Of a DNA stretch of 64,000 nt, positions 1 to 6,879 are shown piece by piece. The notes under the pieces were generated by a model. That model was not told where the DNA came from. It saw only the letters and a program-made list of their open reading frames with translations, and did not search any database. Position 1 is the stretch's first letter, and each line of letters begins with the position of its first letter. Position numbers and translations under genes: made by a program. This stretch comes from Anaerolineales bacterium (GTDB lineage Bacteria > Chloroflexota > Anaerolineae > Anaerolineales > Villigracilaceae). Location: assembly GCA_016934715.1 (NCBI GenBank), contig JAFGSI010000031.1, positions 19,727 to 83,726 on the forward strand. The letters are read 5' to 3'.

Positions 1-1179
1 ATCGCGTATGTGCGCGTCGTGGAAGGGCGGGTCAGCGCCAACGACAGCATTCACATGATGTCGACCGGGGTGGATGTCAAGCCGATCGAGGTCGGCATTT
101 TCGCCCCGACCCTCAAATCGGTCGCCGGCCTGGGCGCCGGGGAGGTAGGCTACATCGCGACCGGGCTGAAGACAGTCCACGAGGCGCGCGTCGGTGATAC
201 GGTCACCAGCACCGCCCGCCCCGCCACGCAGCCCCTGCCCGGATACCTGACCCCCAAGCCGATGGTCTTCGCTGGCATTTACCCGGCCGAGGCAGACGAT
301 TACCAGGATCTGCGCGAGGCCCTTGAGAAACTTCAGCTGAACGACGCCTCGCTGGTCTTCCAGCCTGAGACCTCCCAGGCGCTCGGCTTCGGTTTCCGGG
401 CCGGTTTCCTGGGCCTGTTCCACATGGAGATCATCCAGGAGCGCCTGGAACGCGAGTATGACCTCGACATGGTCTTTACCGCCCCGACAGTGGCGTACGA
501 GGTGGTGCTGCACGACGGGACTACGACGGTGATCAGTTCCCCGGCTGACCTGCCCGACGAGGGCCTGGTGGCCGAGATCCGTGAGCCCTGGATGACGATC
601 GAGATCATCACCCCGACCGACTACTACGGCCCGATCATGGAATTGGTCACCAAGCGGCGCGGGACCTTCAAGCAGCAGGAATACCCGGCCCCGCACCGGG
701 TCCAGCTCGATTACGAGATCCCGCTCTCGGAGATCATTGTCGACTTCTTCGATGAGTTGAAGTCACGCACGCGCGGTTACGCCTCGCTCGATTACCAGTT
801 CGCCGAGTACCGCACCGACGAACTGCAGAAACTCGAGATCCTGGTCAACGGTGAGCCGGTGGACGCCCTGGCGACGATCGTCCATACGAAAAATGCCTAT
901 CACAAGGGCCAGCGGATGATCACCAAGCTCAAGGAGTTGATCCCGCGCCAGCTGTTCGAGGTGGCCATCCAGGCCTCCTCAGGCGGGCGGGTGATCAGTC
1001 GGGCCAATGTCAAGGCCTTGCGTAAGGATGTGCTGGCCAAGTGCTACGGTGGTGACATCACCCGCAAGCGCAAACTGCTCGAAAAACAGAAGAAGGGCAA
1101 GAAGCGCATGAAGATGATCGGCAACGTCGAGATCCCCCAGGAAGCCTTTCTGGCGGTTCTGCGGTTGGACGAGGAGTGA
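1..1179 (+). CDS. lepA: Elongation factor 4 (LepA), 5' end cut by the window edge
   Basis: Ribosome-associated GTPase that back-translocates or remodels stalled ribosomes. The reading frame is open from base 1, so the visible 392 codons are the C-terminal two thirds of a protein that is normally about 600 residues. The G domain lies outside the window. Visible family features include the domain IV segment with [16 protein letters not shown], the EF-G-like domain V, and the LepA-specific C-terminal domain containing [20 protein letters not shown] followed by a short acidic end (LRLDEE). A hairpin plus T-run follows directly after the stop, so this is the last gene of its transcript. Identity is secure. 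Only the N-terminus is missing. Confidence 0.97.
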   Translation: MAYVRVVEGRVSANDSIHMMSTGVDVKPIEVGIFAPTLKSVAGLGAGEVGYIATGLKTVHEARVGDTVTSTARPATQPLPGYLTPKPMVFAGIYPAEADDYQDLREALEKLQLNDASLVFQPETSQALGFGFRAGFLGLFHMEIIQERLEREYDLDMVFTAPTVAYEVVLHDGTTTVISSPADLPDEGLVAEIREPWMTIEIITPTDYYGPIMELVTKRRGTFKQQEYPAPHRVQLDYEIPLSEIIVDFFDELKSRTRGYASLDYQFAEYRTDELQKLEILVNGEPVDALATIVHTKNAYHKGQRMITKLKELIPRQLFEVAIQASSGGRVISRANVKALRKDVLAKCYGGDITRKRKLLEKQKKGKKRMKMIGNVEIPQEAFLAVLRLDEE

Positions 1180-1206
1180 GGGCGGACAGGACAGGTCCGC
1201 CCTTTT
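1180..1206 (+). terminator. Rho-independent terminator after lepA
   Basis: An 8-bp perfect stem (GGGCGGAC at 1180-1187 with GTCCGCCC at 1195-1202), a 7-nt loop and TTTT at 1203-1206. It begins one base after the lepA stop codon. Confidence 0.85.
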
Positions 1207-1216
1207 GTGGGAACTC

Positions 1217-2221
1217 ATGAAGAGGTTCTGGCGTTCCGCCCGCCGCTGGCTGCCGGGAGTGATCATCAGCCTGGCTGCGGTCTCGGCGATCCTTTATTGG
1301 GTCGACCTGGAAGAGTTTGGCCAGGCAGTCCGTGCGGCAGAATGGCGCTTCCTGCTGGCTGGCGTGCTGGTCTCTATCGCCTGGGTCTTCGTGCGTGGGG
1401 CGGTCTGGCGGGCCCTGCTGCAGAACAAGGCTTCGTACAAACACGCCTTCCTGACCGTCTGTGAAGGCTACCTGCTCAACAACTTCTTCCCTTTCCGGCT
1501 GGGGGAGGTCGGGCGGGCGTTCCTGCTCAGCCGCAAAACGGGCCTGGGGTTTATGGAGGTCCTCTCAACGATCGTCATCGAGCGCCTGCTCGACCTGGCC
1601 TTCTCGGCGGCCGTCCTGCTGGTCGGCGTGTCGGTGGTCGTCCAGGCGGCCGGGGCGGAGAAGGTTGGTTTCCTGATCGGCGGGTTGATGGTCCTGGGAC
1701 TGGCCATCCTGTACCTGCTGGCCCGCAACCGCGCCTGGGCCATGGGCCAGTTCGAACGGCTCAGCACCCGTTGGCCGGTCCTGCAGCGCCTGGACGGCTT
1801 CCTCGACTCGCTGTTCGCCGGGCTGGGGGCCCTGACGGACGGCTGGCTGTTCCTGCGGGTCCTGGCGTTGATGGCCGTCAACTGGAGCATGGCGGTGCTG
1901 CAGTTCTATTTCTTCGTGCGGGCCTTCTTTCCACCTGCGCAGTGGACCTGGGCCGTCTTCGGGCTGGGTGCGACCGCCTTTGGCAATGCGATCCCGTCCC
2001 TTCCGGGGGCCGTCGGGACCTACGAGGGCGCCTTCGCCGGGGCCCTGACCCTGCTTTCCGGCGACGAGGCCACCGCCCTGGCCGTGGCCCTGACCGCCCA
2101 CCTGATCGCTTACCTGGTCAACGGGATCCTGGGGGTGTATGCCTTTTCGACCGAGGGCGAGACGCTGATGGGGGTCTACCGACAGCTGCGCAGGCGCCAG
2201 GAAGAAAAAGAGCAAGCCTAG
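1217..2221 (+). CDS. Flippase-like membrane protein (lysylphosphatidylglycerol synthase TM region / UPF0104 family)
   Basis: Integral membrane protein of about 334 residues with roughly eight hydrophobic segments. It matches the AglD/MprF-type transmembrane domain family, whose members are linked to lipid or lipid-linked glycan translocation. Supporting motifs are the N-terminal W-x-D-L-E-E-F segment, the [17 protein letters not shown] stretch around residues 90-106, and the conserved [18 protein letters not shown] segment near residue 260. I chose ATG 1217. The longer TTG reading at 1205 would begin inside the T-run of the lepA terminator. It stands alone between two terminators. The substrate cannot be told from sequence. 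Confidence 0.85.
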   Translation: MKRFWRSARRWLPGVIISLAAVSAILYWVDLEEFGQAVRAAEWRFLLAGVLVSIAWVFVRGAVWRALLQNKASYKHAFLTVCEGYLLNNFFPFRLGEVGRAFLLSRKTGLGFMEVLSTIVIERLLDLAFSAAVLLVGVSVVVQAAGAEKVGFLIGGLMVLGLAILYLLARNRAWAMGQFERLSTRWPVLQRLDGFLDSLFAGLGALTDGWLFLRVLALMAVNWSMAVLQFYFFVRAFFPPAQWTWAVFGLGATAFGNAIPSLPGAVGTYEGAFAGALTLLSGDEATALAVALTAHLIAYLVNGILGVYAFSTEGETLMGVYRQLRRRQEEKEQA

Positions 2222-2231
2222 CGATCCCTGG

Positions 2232-2259
2232 GGCCCGGTTCAATCGAACGGGCCTTTTT
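2232..2259 (+). terminator. Rho-independent terminator
   Basis: GGCCCGGTTC at 2232-2241 pairs with GAACGGGCC at 2246-2254 with one bulged G, followed by TTTTT at 2255-2259. It lies just after the flippase-like gene. Confidence 0.8.
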
Positions 2260-2270
2260 GGTTGGATCGC

Positions 2271-2298
2271 TTGACAGGGGAGCATCCTTGATTATAAT
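2271..2298 (+). promoter_or_regulatory. Consensus sigma-70-type promoter of the ArsR-family regulator
   Basis: Perfect -35 TTGACA (2271-2276), a 16-nt spacer and perfect -10 TATAAT (2293-2298). The predicted start of transcription, about 2305, falls inside the inverted repeat at 2300-2321. Repressor binding there would block transcription directly. Confidence 0.85.
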
Positions 2299-2299
2299 A

Positions 2300-2321
2300 T
2301 GAATGCTTGCTCAAGTATTCA
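2300..2321 (+). promoter_or_regulatory. Likely operator of the ArsR/SmtB-family metalloregulator
   Basis: An 11+11 inverted repeat with half-sites TGAATGCTTGC and TCAAGTATTCA. Nine of 11 positions are symmetric. Its TGAA...TTCA outer arms resemble known SmtB/CzrA operators. It overlaps the predicted transcription start and directly precedes the regulator's first ATG, which fits autorepression relieved by metal. Confidence 0.75.
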
Positions 2322-2633
2322 ATGAATTGTGAACCGACCATGAAGATCCATGAACACACTGCCGCTCATCTCGCCGACCTGTTCCGCACGTTGAGCGATC
2401 CGACCCGGGTGCGTTTGATCGCAGCCCTGCTGGATTGCGAACTGCACGTTGGCGCCCTGGCGGATCAACTGGGGATGACAGAATCGGCAATCTCGCACCA
2501 GTTGCGCGATCTGCGGCTTCAGCGGGTGGTCCGGGCGCGCAAGGAGGGGCGCCAGGTATTCTATTCTCTTGATGACGAACACATCGCCGACCTGTTCCGC
2601 AAGGGGCTCGAACACATGCAGCATTCTGGCTGA
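2322..2633 (+). CDS. ArsR/SmtB-family metal-sensing repressor (zinc-type alpha-5 site)
   Basis: Winged-helix repressor of about 103 residues. It has the TLSDPTRVRLIAALL opening helix, the recognition region MTESAISHQLRDLR and the wing KEGRQVFYSL. Near the C-terminus it carries D-x-H, then His 11 residues later, then H-x2-H. This is exactly the alpha-5 spacing of the CzrA/SmtB Zn(II)/Co(II) site, and no alpha-3 Cys pair of the cadmium/arsenic type is visible. It sits 111 nt before a CDF exporter on the same strand, so zinc efflux control is the natural role. ATG 2322 and ATG 2340 are both possible starts and neither has a clear ribosome-binding site. The TTG at 2307 lies inside the operator and is unlikely. 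Confidence 0.88.
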   Translation: MNCEPTMKIHEHTAAHLADLFRTLSDPTRVRLIAALLDCELHVGALADQLGMTESAISHQLRDLRLQRVVRARKEGRQVFYSLDDEHIADLFRKGLEHMQHSG

Positions 2634-2727
2634 GCATCCGAAAGCCAGATGGATTTGCGCGCATGGAAAGACGCGGCAGGGCCGTTCGCCGACCCTGACA
2701 GGACCCACTCCCGAACGACGTCTGCGT

Positions 2728-2733
2728 TATAAT
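2728..2733 (+). promoter_or_regulatory. -10 element for the CDF transporter
   Basis: TATAAT 11 nt ahead of the ATG at 2745, with no convincing -35. It implies a very short leader of about 5 nt. It would give the transporter its own promoter, separate from the regulator's. Confidence 0.5.
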
Positions 2734-2744
2734 CAGCCCGTTCT

Positions 2745-3680
2745 ATGACCCAGGTTCACTCCCACCCCCACCTGCCCGACCTGACCCGGGCGGCCATCCG
2801 GCGCATGGCGCTCTCGCTGGGCATCACCCTGGCGTTCGTCTTCGTTGAGATCGCTGCCGGGGTGGCGGCCAATTCACTGGCCCTGCTGACCGACGCGGCC
2901 CACAACTTCACCGACGTGCTGGCCCTGGGGCTTTCCTGGTGGGCCCTGCGCATCACCACTCGCCCGGCCCATTCCGGCAAGACCTATGGCTATCACCGGG
3001 CCGGGATCCTGGCGGCGCTGGCCAATTCGACCACCCTGGCGGTCATCGCCCTGGGCATCTTCTACGAGGCCTACCGGCGTTTCGCCGCCCCGCCCGAGGT
3101 CCAGGCCGACCTGATGATCATCGTCGCCGCGGTGGCGGTGGTCGTCAACGTGGTTACCGCCCTGCTCATCCGGCGCGGCAGCGAACACGATCTGAACCTG
3201 CGCAGCGCCTTCCTGCACCTGATGGGCGATGTGCTCTCCACGGCCGGGGCGGTCGTGGCAGGGATCGCCATCCGCTTCACGGGCTGGGATTGGCTCGACC
3301 CGCTGGTCAGCGTCTTGATCGGCTTCCTGATCCTGTGGAACGCCTGGGGCATCGTGCGCGAGTCGATCGAGATCCTGATGGAGGCTACCCCCGCCGATAT
3401 CGACATCCAGGCGCTGGTCGACAGCATCCAGGCTGTGGAGGGGGTGCGCGGCGTCCACGACCTGCACGTCTGGTCGATCAACCAGTCGCTGCGCACGCTC
3501 TCGGCCCATATCGTCACCGAGGATGTGACCGTCAGCCAGGGAGCGGCGATCCAGGCTGCGGTCAGTGGCATGCTGGCCGGCAGGTACGGGGTCCAGCATG
3601 CCACCCTGCAGTTGGAGTGCGTCGACTGCATCCCGGCCGAGTTGTTCTGTGACATCACCGCGGAGAGCCATCCGCATTGA
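2745..3680 (+). CDS. Cation diffusion facilitator (Zn2+/Co2+/Cd2+ exporter)
   Basis: CDF-family proton/metal antiporter of 311 residues with about six membrane segments and a cytoplasmic C-terminal domain. The transport-site motifs are intact: the TM2 motif DAAHNFTD and the TM5 motif HLMGDVLSTAG, together giving the H/D four-residue zinc site. The N-terminus is His-rich (HSHPHL). The C-terminal domain has the family's GVRGVHDLHVWS motif and ends with two cysteines in ECVDC. It follows the zinc-type repressor, which supports Zn(II) as the main substrate. The family is certain; metal choice is inferred from the neighbour. Confidence 0.95.
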   Translation: MTQVHSHPHLPDLTRAAIRRMALSLGITLAFVFVEIAAGVAANSLALLTDAAHNFTDVLALGLSWWALRITTRPAHSGKTYGYHRAGILAALANSTTLAVIALGIFYEAYRRFAAPPEVQADLMIIVAAVAVVVNVVTALLIRRGSEHDLNLRSAFLHLMGDVLSTAGAVVAGIAIRFTGWDWLDPLVSVLIGFLILWNAWGIVRESIEILMEATPADIDIQALVDSIQAVEGVRGVHDLHVWSINQSLRTLSAHIVTEDVTVSQGAAIQAAVSGMLAGRYGVQHATLQLECVDCIPAELFCDITAESHPH

Positions 3681-3683
3681 CCG

Positions 3684-4847
3684 ATGAAGATCTTACTGAC
3701 CCTCACCTATTACCGTCCGCATTATTCCGGGTTGACGATCTACGCCGAACGGCTGGCCATGGCCCTGGCCCGCCGCGGTCACACGGTCACCGTCCTGACC
3801 TCGCAGTTCAGGCCTGACCTGCCGCGCCTGGAGCGCCTGGACGGGGTGATTGTGGTGCGCGTCCCGCCGCTGGTGCGGGTCAGCAAGGGGCTGCTCATGC
3901 CGGGCATGCCTTTCCTGGCCTGGAAGCTCGCCCGCCGGGCCGACGTGGTCAACCTGCACATGCCCCAACTGGATGCCGCCTACATCACCTGGATCGCCAG
4001 GCTGCTGCACAAGCCGGTCGTGCTGACCTATCAGTGTGACCTGCGTCTGCCGCGTGGCCTGATCCATGCCATTGCCAACCAGGTCTCGCACGTGGCCAAC
4101 CACGTCGCTGCCCTGGGCAGCGATGCGATTGCCAGCATCACCCAGGATTACGCCGACCATTCCCCCTACCTGATGCGCTACATCGATCGCGTGCGGGTGA
4201 TCAATGCCCCGGTCGAACTGGCTCAGGCGGGGGCGGCAGAGGTGCGGGCCTTCCGTGAGAAATACGGTCTCCAACCCGGCCAGCGGGTGATCGGTATGGC
4301 CGCCCGCCTGGCGACCGAGAAGGGTGTCGAGGTCCTGGTCCAGGCGCTGCCCGAGGTGTTGAAGCACTTCCCCACTGCCCGGGTCCTGTTCGTCGGCCCG
4401 TACCAGAACGTGGTCGGCGAGGAGAAGTACGCCGAGCGGATCCTGCCGCTGATCCACGGGCTGGAGGAGCACTGGACTTTTTTGGGCATCATCCCGGATG
4501 TGGAAATGACCGCCTTCTTCAAGACCTGCGAGGTGCTGGCCTTCCCCAGCCTGAACAGCACCGAGGGCTACGGCCTGTCTCAGGTTGAGGCGATGACCTG
4601 CGGAACCCCGGTCGTTTCATCGGACCTGCCGGGCGTGCGCGTCCCGGTGGGCGAGACCGGCATGGGCCAGGTCGTCCCGCTGGGAGACCCGGCCGCGCTG
4701 GCCAGGGCGATCGTCGCCATCCTGTCCGCGCCGGAGCGTTTCCGCGGTGACCCGGACGAGGTTCGACGCCGGACTTCGCCCGACGTGATGGCGGCTGCCT
4801 ACGAGAGCCTGTTTGCAGAGTTGGCGGAGAAGAAATCGAAGCGCTAG
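3684..4847 (+). CDS. Glycosyltransferase, GT4 family (GT-B fold)
   Basis: Retaining glycosyltransferase of 387 residues. The N-terminal Rossmann half begins MKILLTLTYYRPHYSGLTIY, the usual acceptor-side start. The C-terminal half has the nucleotide-sugar-binding features GMAARLATEKGVEVLVQAL and the E-x7-E motif region (STEGYGLSQVEAMTCGTPVV). It probably acts on a lipid-linked glycan at the cytoplasmic face of the membrane. It starts 3 nt after the CDF gene and opens the polysaccharide gene run. Its TAG stop shares the palindrome CTAG with the stop of the convergent gene. Donor and acceptor are unknown. Confidence 0.92.
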   Translation: MKILLTLTYYRPHYSGLTIYAERLAMALARRGHTVTVLTSQFRPDLPRLERLDGVIVVRVPPLVRVSKGLLMPGMPFLAWKLARRADVVNLHMPQLDAAYITWIARLLHKPVVLTYQCDLRLPRGLIHAIANQVSHVANHVAALGSDAIASITQDYADHSPYLMRYIDRVRVINAPVELAQAGAAEVRAFREKYGLQPGQRVIGMAARLATEKGVEVLVQALPEVLKHFPTARVLFVGPYQNVVGEEKYAERILPLIHGLEEHWTFLGIIPDVEMTAFFKTCEVLAFPSLNSTEGYGLSQVEAMTCGTPVVSSDLPGVRVPVGETGMGQVVPLGDPAALARAIVAILSAPERFRGDPDEVRRRTSPDVMAAAYESLFAELAEKKSKR

Positions 4848-5338
4848 GGCCTCTGGCGCTCGATGCGCACGTACAGGACCCCCTGGTTGTCGTCGATGAC
4901 GTTATCGTTGATGCGCAGTTCCAGGAAACCGGAAACGGGGGCAGCCGTGGAATAATGAGTGCCGATGCAGAAGGCGGAATTTTGTGATATTCTGCCTATC
5001 AAGGCGGCATGGTGACAGCCGCCCAGGACGTTGTTGCTTTGGTCGCGATCGGATTCGGGATTGCCGTTCCCATCCCGGAAAGGGCAGCCGTAGTTCGGAC
5101 ACTCGGACCATTCCCCGCCGGTCTGGGTGATGGTCAGCCGGTCACCTACCTCGACCAGGATGTGGGTCGCCTGCCAACCCTGGTCGGCTACCACTGCGAT
5201 CGAAAAAAGCCGCTCCGCTGACCGGAGGTCGTCAGCCAGGCAGCCCAGCGCAAATCCGAGCGCCCCGACGGTGCAGAGAAAAAGGGTGAAACCGATTCCC
5301 AGGAGAAAGAACGTTATTTTAAGCCGGTCCGTTTTCAC
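4844..5338 (-). CDS. Membrane-anchored or secreted PA-IL/LecA-like domain protein
   Basis: A 164-residue protein with one N-terminal hydrophobic segment (about residues 9-33) followed by a beta-rich domain. The domain has the layout of the PA-IL-like (galactose-binding-like) family: W-Q-A-T, then V-x-V-G-D-R-L-T-I-T, G-G-x-W, an acidic CPFRDGNGNPE loop, LIGRI, and a closing L-R-I-N-D-N...D-N-Q-G strand pair. Six cysteines in the exported part could form disulfides. The GTG start at 5338 was chosen because a TATAAT hexamer lies exactly 6 nt ahead of it. The open frame continues upstream only as antisense of the methyltransferase. Ligand binding is unproven; LecA's calcium residues cannot be mapped with certainty by eye. 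Confidence 0.72.
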   Translation of the reverse strand: MKTDRLKITFFLLGIGFTLFLCTVGALGFALGCLADDLRSAERLFSIAVVADQGWQATHILVEVGDRLTITQTGGEWSECPNYGCPFRDGNGNPESDRDQSNNVLGGCHHAALIGRISQNSAFCIGTHYSTAAPVSGFLELRINDNVIDDNQGVLYVRIERQRP

Positions 5339-5344
5339 AACCGG

Positions 5345-5352
5345 ATTATAAC
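5345..5352. promoter_or_regulatory. Overlapping divergent -10 elements
   Basis: On the minus strand 5350-5345 reads TATAAT, exactly 6 nt before the GTG at 5338. On the plus strand 5347-5352 reads TATAAC, 4 nt before the ATG at 5357. The two hexamers share four base pairs, so RNA polymerase probably cannot open both at once. Confidence 0.55.
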
Positions 5353-5356
5353 CGTG

Positions 5357-6118
5357 ATGCCCGAAAAAGATTTTCTCTTCCTGCACCTGCGTGACCTGCC
5401 CTATTTCCGGGCCCTGCTGCGGTCCGTGGAGGCGGCCTTCTACCAGACCCTCGATCTGCCCGCCCCGACCCTTGACCTGGGCTGCGGCGATGGCCACTTC
5501 GCCTCCCTGACCTTCGACCGGCGCCTCGACGTGGGCCTCGACCCGTCGCCGGCCTCCCTGGGCGAGGCGCGCGCGCGCGCGGCCTACCGGCTGCTGGTCC
5601 AGGCCGATGGGGCCGGGATGCCCTTCCCCGACGGCACCTTTGCCAGCGCCGTCAGCAACTCGGTCCTCGAGCACATCCCTCACCTGGACCTGGTCCTGGC
5701 CGAAACGGCCCGGGTCCTGCGCCCGGGGGCGTTGCTGGCCTTCTGCGTGCCCAACCCGCGCTATTTCAGCGAACTGTCGCTGCCGCGTTGGCTGGGAGCG
5801 CGTTATACCGAATGGTTCCGGCGCATCTCGCGCGTCCACCACGCTGACGGTCCCGAGGCCTGGCAGGAACGCCTCGAGCAGGCCGGGCTGCGGTTGGAAA
5901 AATACTGGCATTATTTTTCCCCGGCAGCCCTGCGCGTGTTAGAATGGGGGCATTACCTGGGCACGCCGGCCCTGCTGGTCCGCAAGGTTACCGGCCGCTG
6001 GCTGCTGGCCCCGTCGCGCTGGAACCTGTGGCCGGTCGAGCGCCTGCTGCGCCGCTACGCCCAGGCCCGGCCGGACCGGGATGGGACCTTCACGTTCTAC
6101 CTGGCGCGTAAAACCTGA
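5357..6118 (+). CDS. Class I SAM-dependent methyltransferase
   Basis: A 253-residue protein with a Methyltransf_11-type fold. SAM motif I is LDLGCGDGHF (about residues 35-44), followed by the acidic GLDPSPAS loop, the MPFPDGTFASAVSNSVLEHI motif region and the post-motif LRPGALLAFCVPNP. The C-terminal third is specific to this group and contains a short hydrophobic stretch, which may hold it at the membrane. The preceding in-frame GTG at 5354 is an alternative start. It overlaps the next methyltransferase by one base (TGATG) and sits among glycan genes, so a sugar or polyprenol-linked substrate is likely but unproven. Confidence 0.85.
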   Translation: MPEKDFLFLHLRDLPYFRALLRSVEAAFYQTLDLPAPTLDLGCGDGHFASLTFDRRLDVGLDPSPASLGEARARAAYRLLVQADGAGMPFPDGTFASAVSNSVLEHIPHLDLVLAETARVLRPGALLAFCVPNPRYFSELSLPRWLGARYTEWFRRISRVHHADGPEAWQERLEQAGLRLEKYWHYFSPAALRVLEWGHYLGTPALLVRKVTGRWLLAPSRWNLWPVERLLRRYAQARPDRDGTFTFYLARKT

Positions 6119-6849
6119 TGTCCTTCGACGAAACATATTTCTCGTCGCACGCCTACCAGCACGTCTCGTTTGCGCGCTTCAGCCAGTACTGGTGGGCCAA
6201 CCGTTTCTACGCCATCCTGGCCCGCCGCTACGGACGGCGCGGCCGCCTGCTGGAGATCGGTTCCGGCCTGGGACACCTGGTCGGGCTGCTGGAAGGCACA
6301 TTCCAGACCTTTGCGGCCGACATCAATCCCTGGGCGCTGGTGCGCTCGAAGGACGCTGCTGCCGGCACCTCGCATGCCCTGGCTTCGGCCGAGGAACTCC
6401 CCTATCGGGATGGCATCTTTGAGGTCGTCATCATCAAGCACGTCGTCGAGCATCTGGCGCATCCCGAGCGGGCGATCGCCGAACTGGGGCGCCTGCTGGT
6501 TCCCGGAGGCACGCTGATCCTCTCGGCTCCCAACCTGGCCTCGGTCGCCCGCCCGTGGAAAAAGGAGAAATGGATCGGCTACCAGGATCCGACCCACATT
6601 GCCCTCAAGGAGCCGGACGAGTGGCTCGAACTGCTGCGGGGGGGCGGGTTCTGCCCGCGGCGGATCTTCTCCGACGGCCTGTGGGATGCCCCCTACCTTC
6701 CGGTCGTGCCGAAGGTGATCCAGAAACTGGCCTTCGGGCTGCCGGGTGGAATGCAGGCCGTCACCGGGATCGTCTTCGTGCCCTTGCGTTGGGGTGAGAC
6801 GATGGTCGTCATCGCCCAGAAAGAATCCACGAAGAAGAGCACGGAGTAG
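6118..6849 (+). CDS. Class I SAM-dependent methyltransferase
   Basis: A 243-residue methyltransferase with motif I LLEIGSGLGHLVGLL, an acidic strand-2 end (ADINPWAL), a D-G-I-F-E-V-V-I-I-K-H-V-V-E-H motif region and LVPGGTLILSAPN. It is distinct in sequence from the methyltransferase immediately upstream but coupled to it by a one-base TGATG overlap. The two may act successively on the same glycan. A YQDPTHI segment after the core is typical of methyltransferases found in O-antigen and exopolysaccharide clusters. Substrate unknown. Confidence 0.85.
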   Translation: MSFDETYFSSHAYQHVSFARFSQYWWANRFYAILARRYGRRGRLLEIGSGLGHLVGLLEGTFQTFAADINPWALVRSKDAAAGTSHALASAEELPYRDGIFEVVIIKHVVEHLAHPERAIAELGRLLVPGGTLILSAPNLASVARPWKKEKWIGYQDPTHIALKEPDEWLELLRGGGFCPRRIFSDGLWDAPYLPVVPKVIQKLAFGLPGGMQAVTGIVFVPLRWGETMVVIAQKESTKKSTE

Positions 6850-6879
6850 AACAGAGCAACCACAGAGGTCTTACGTAGG

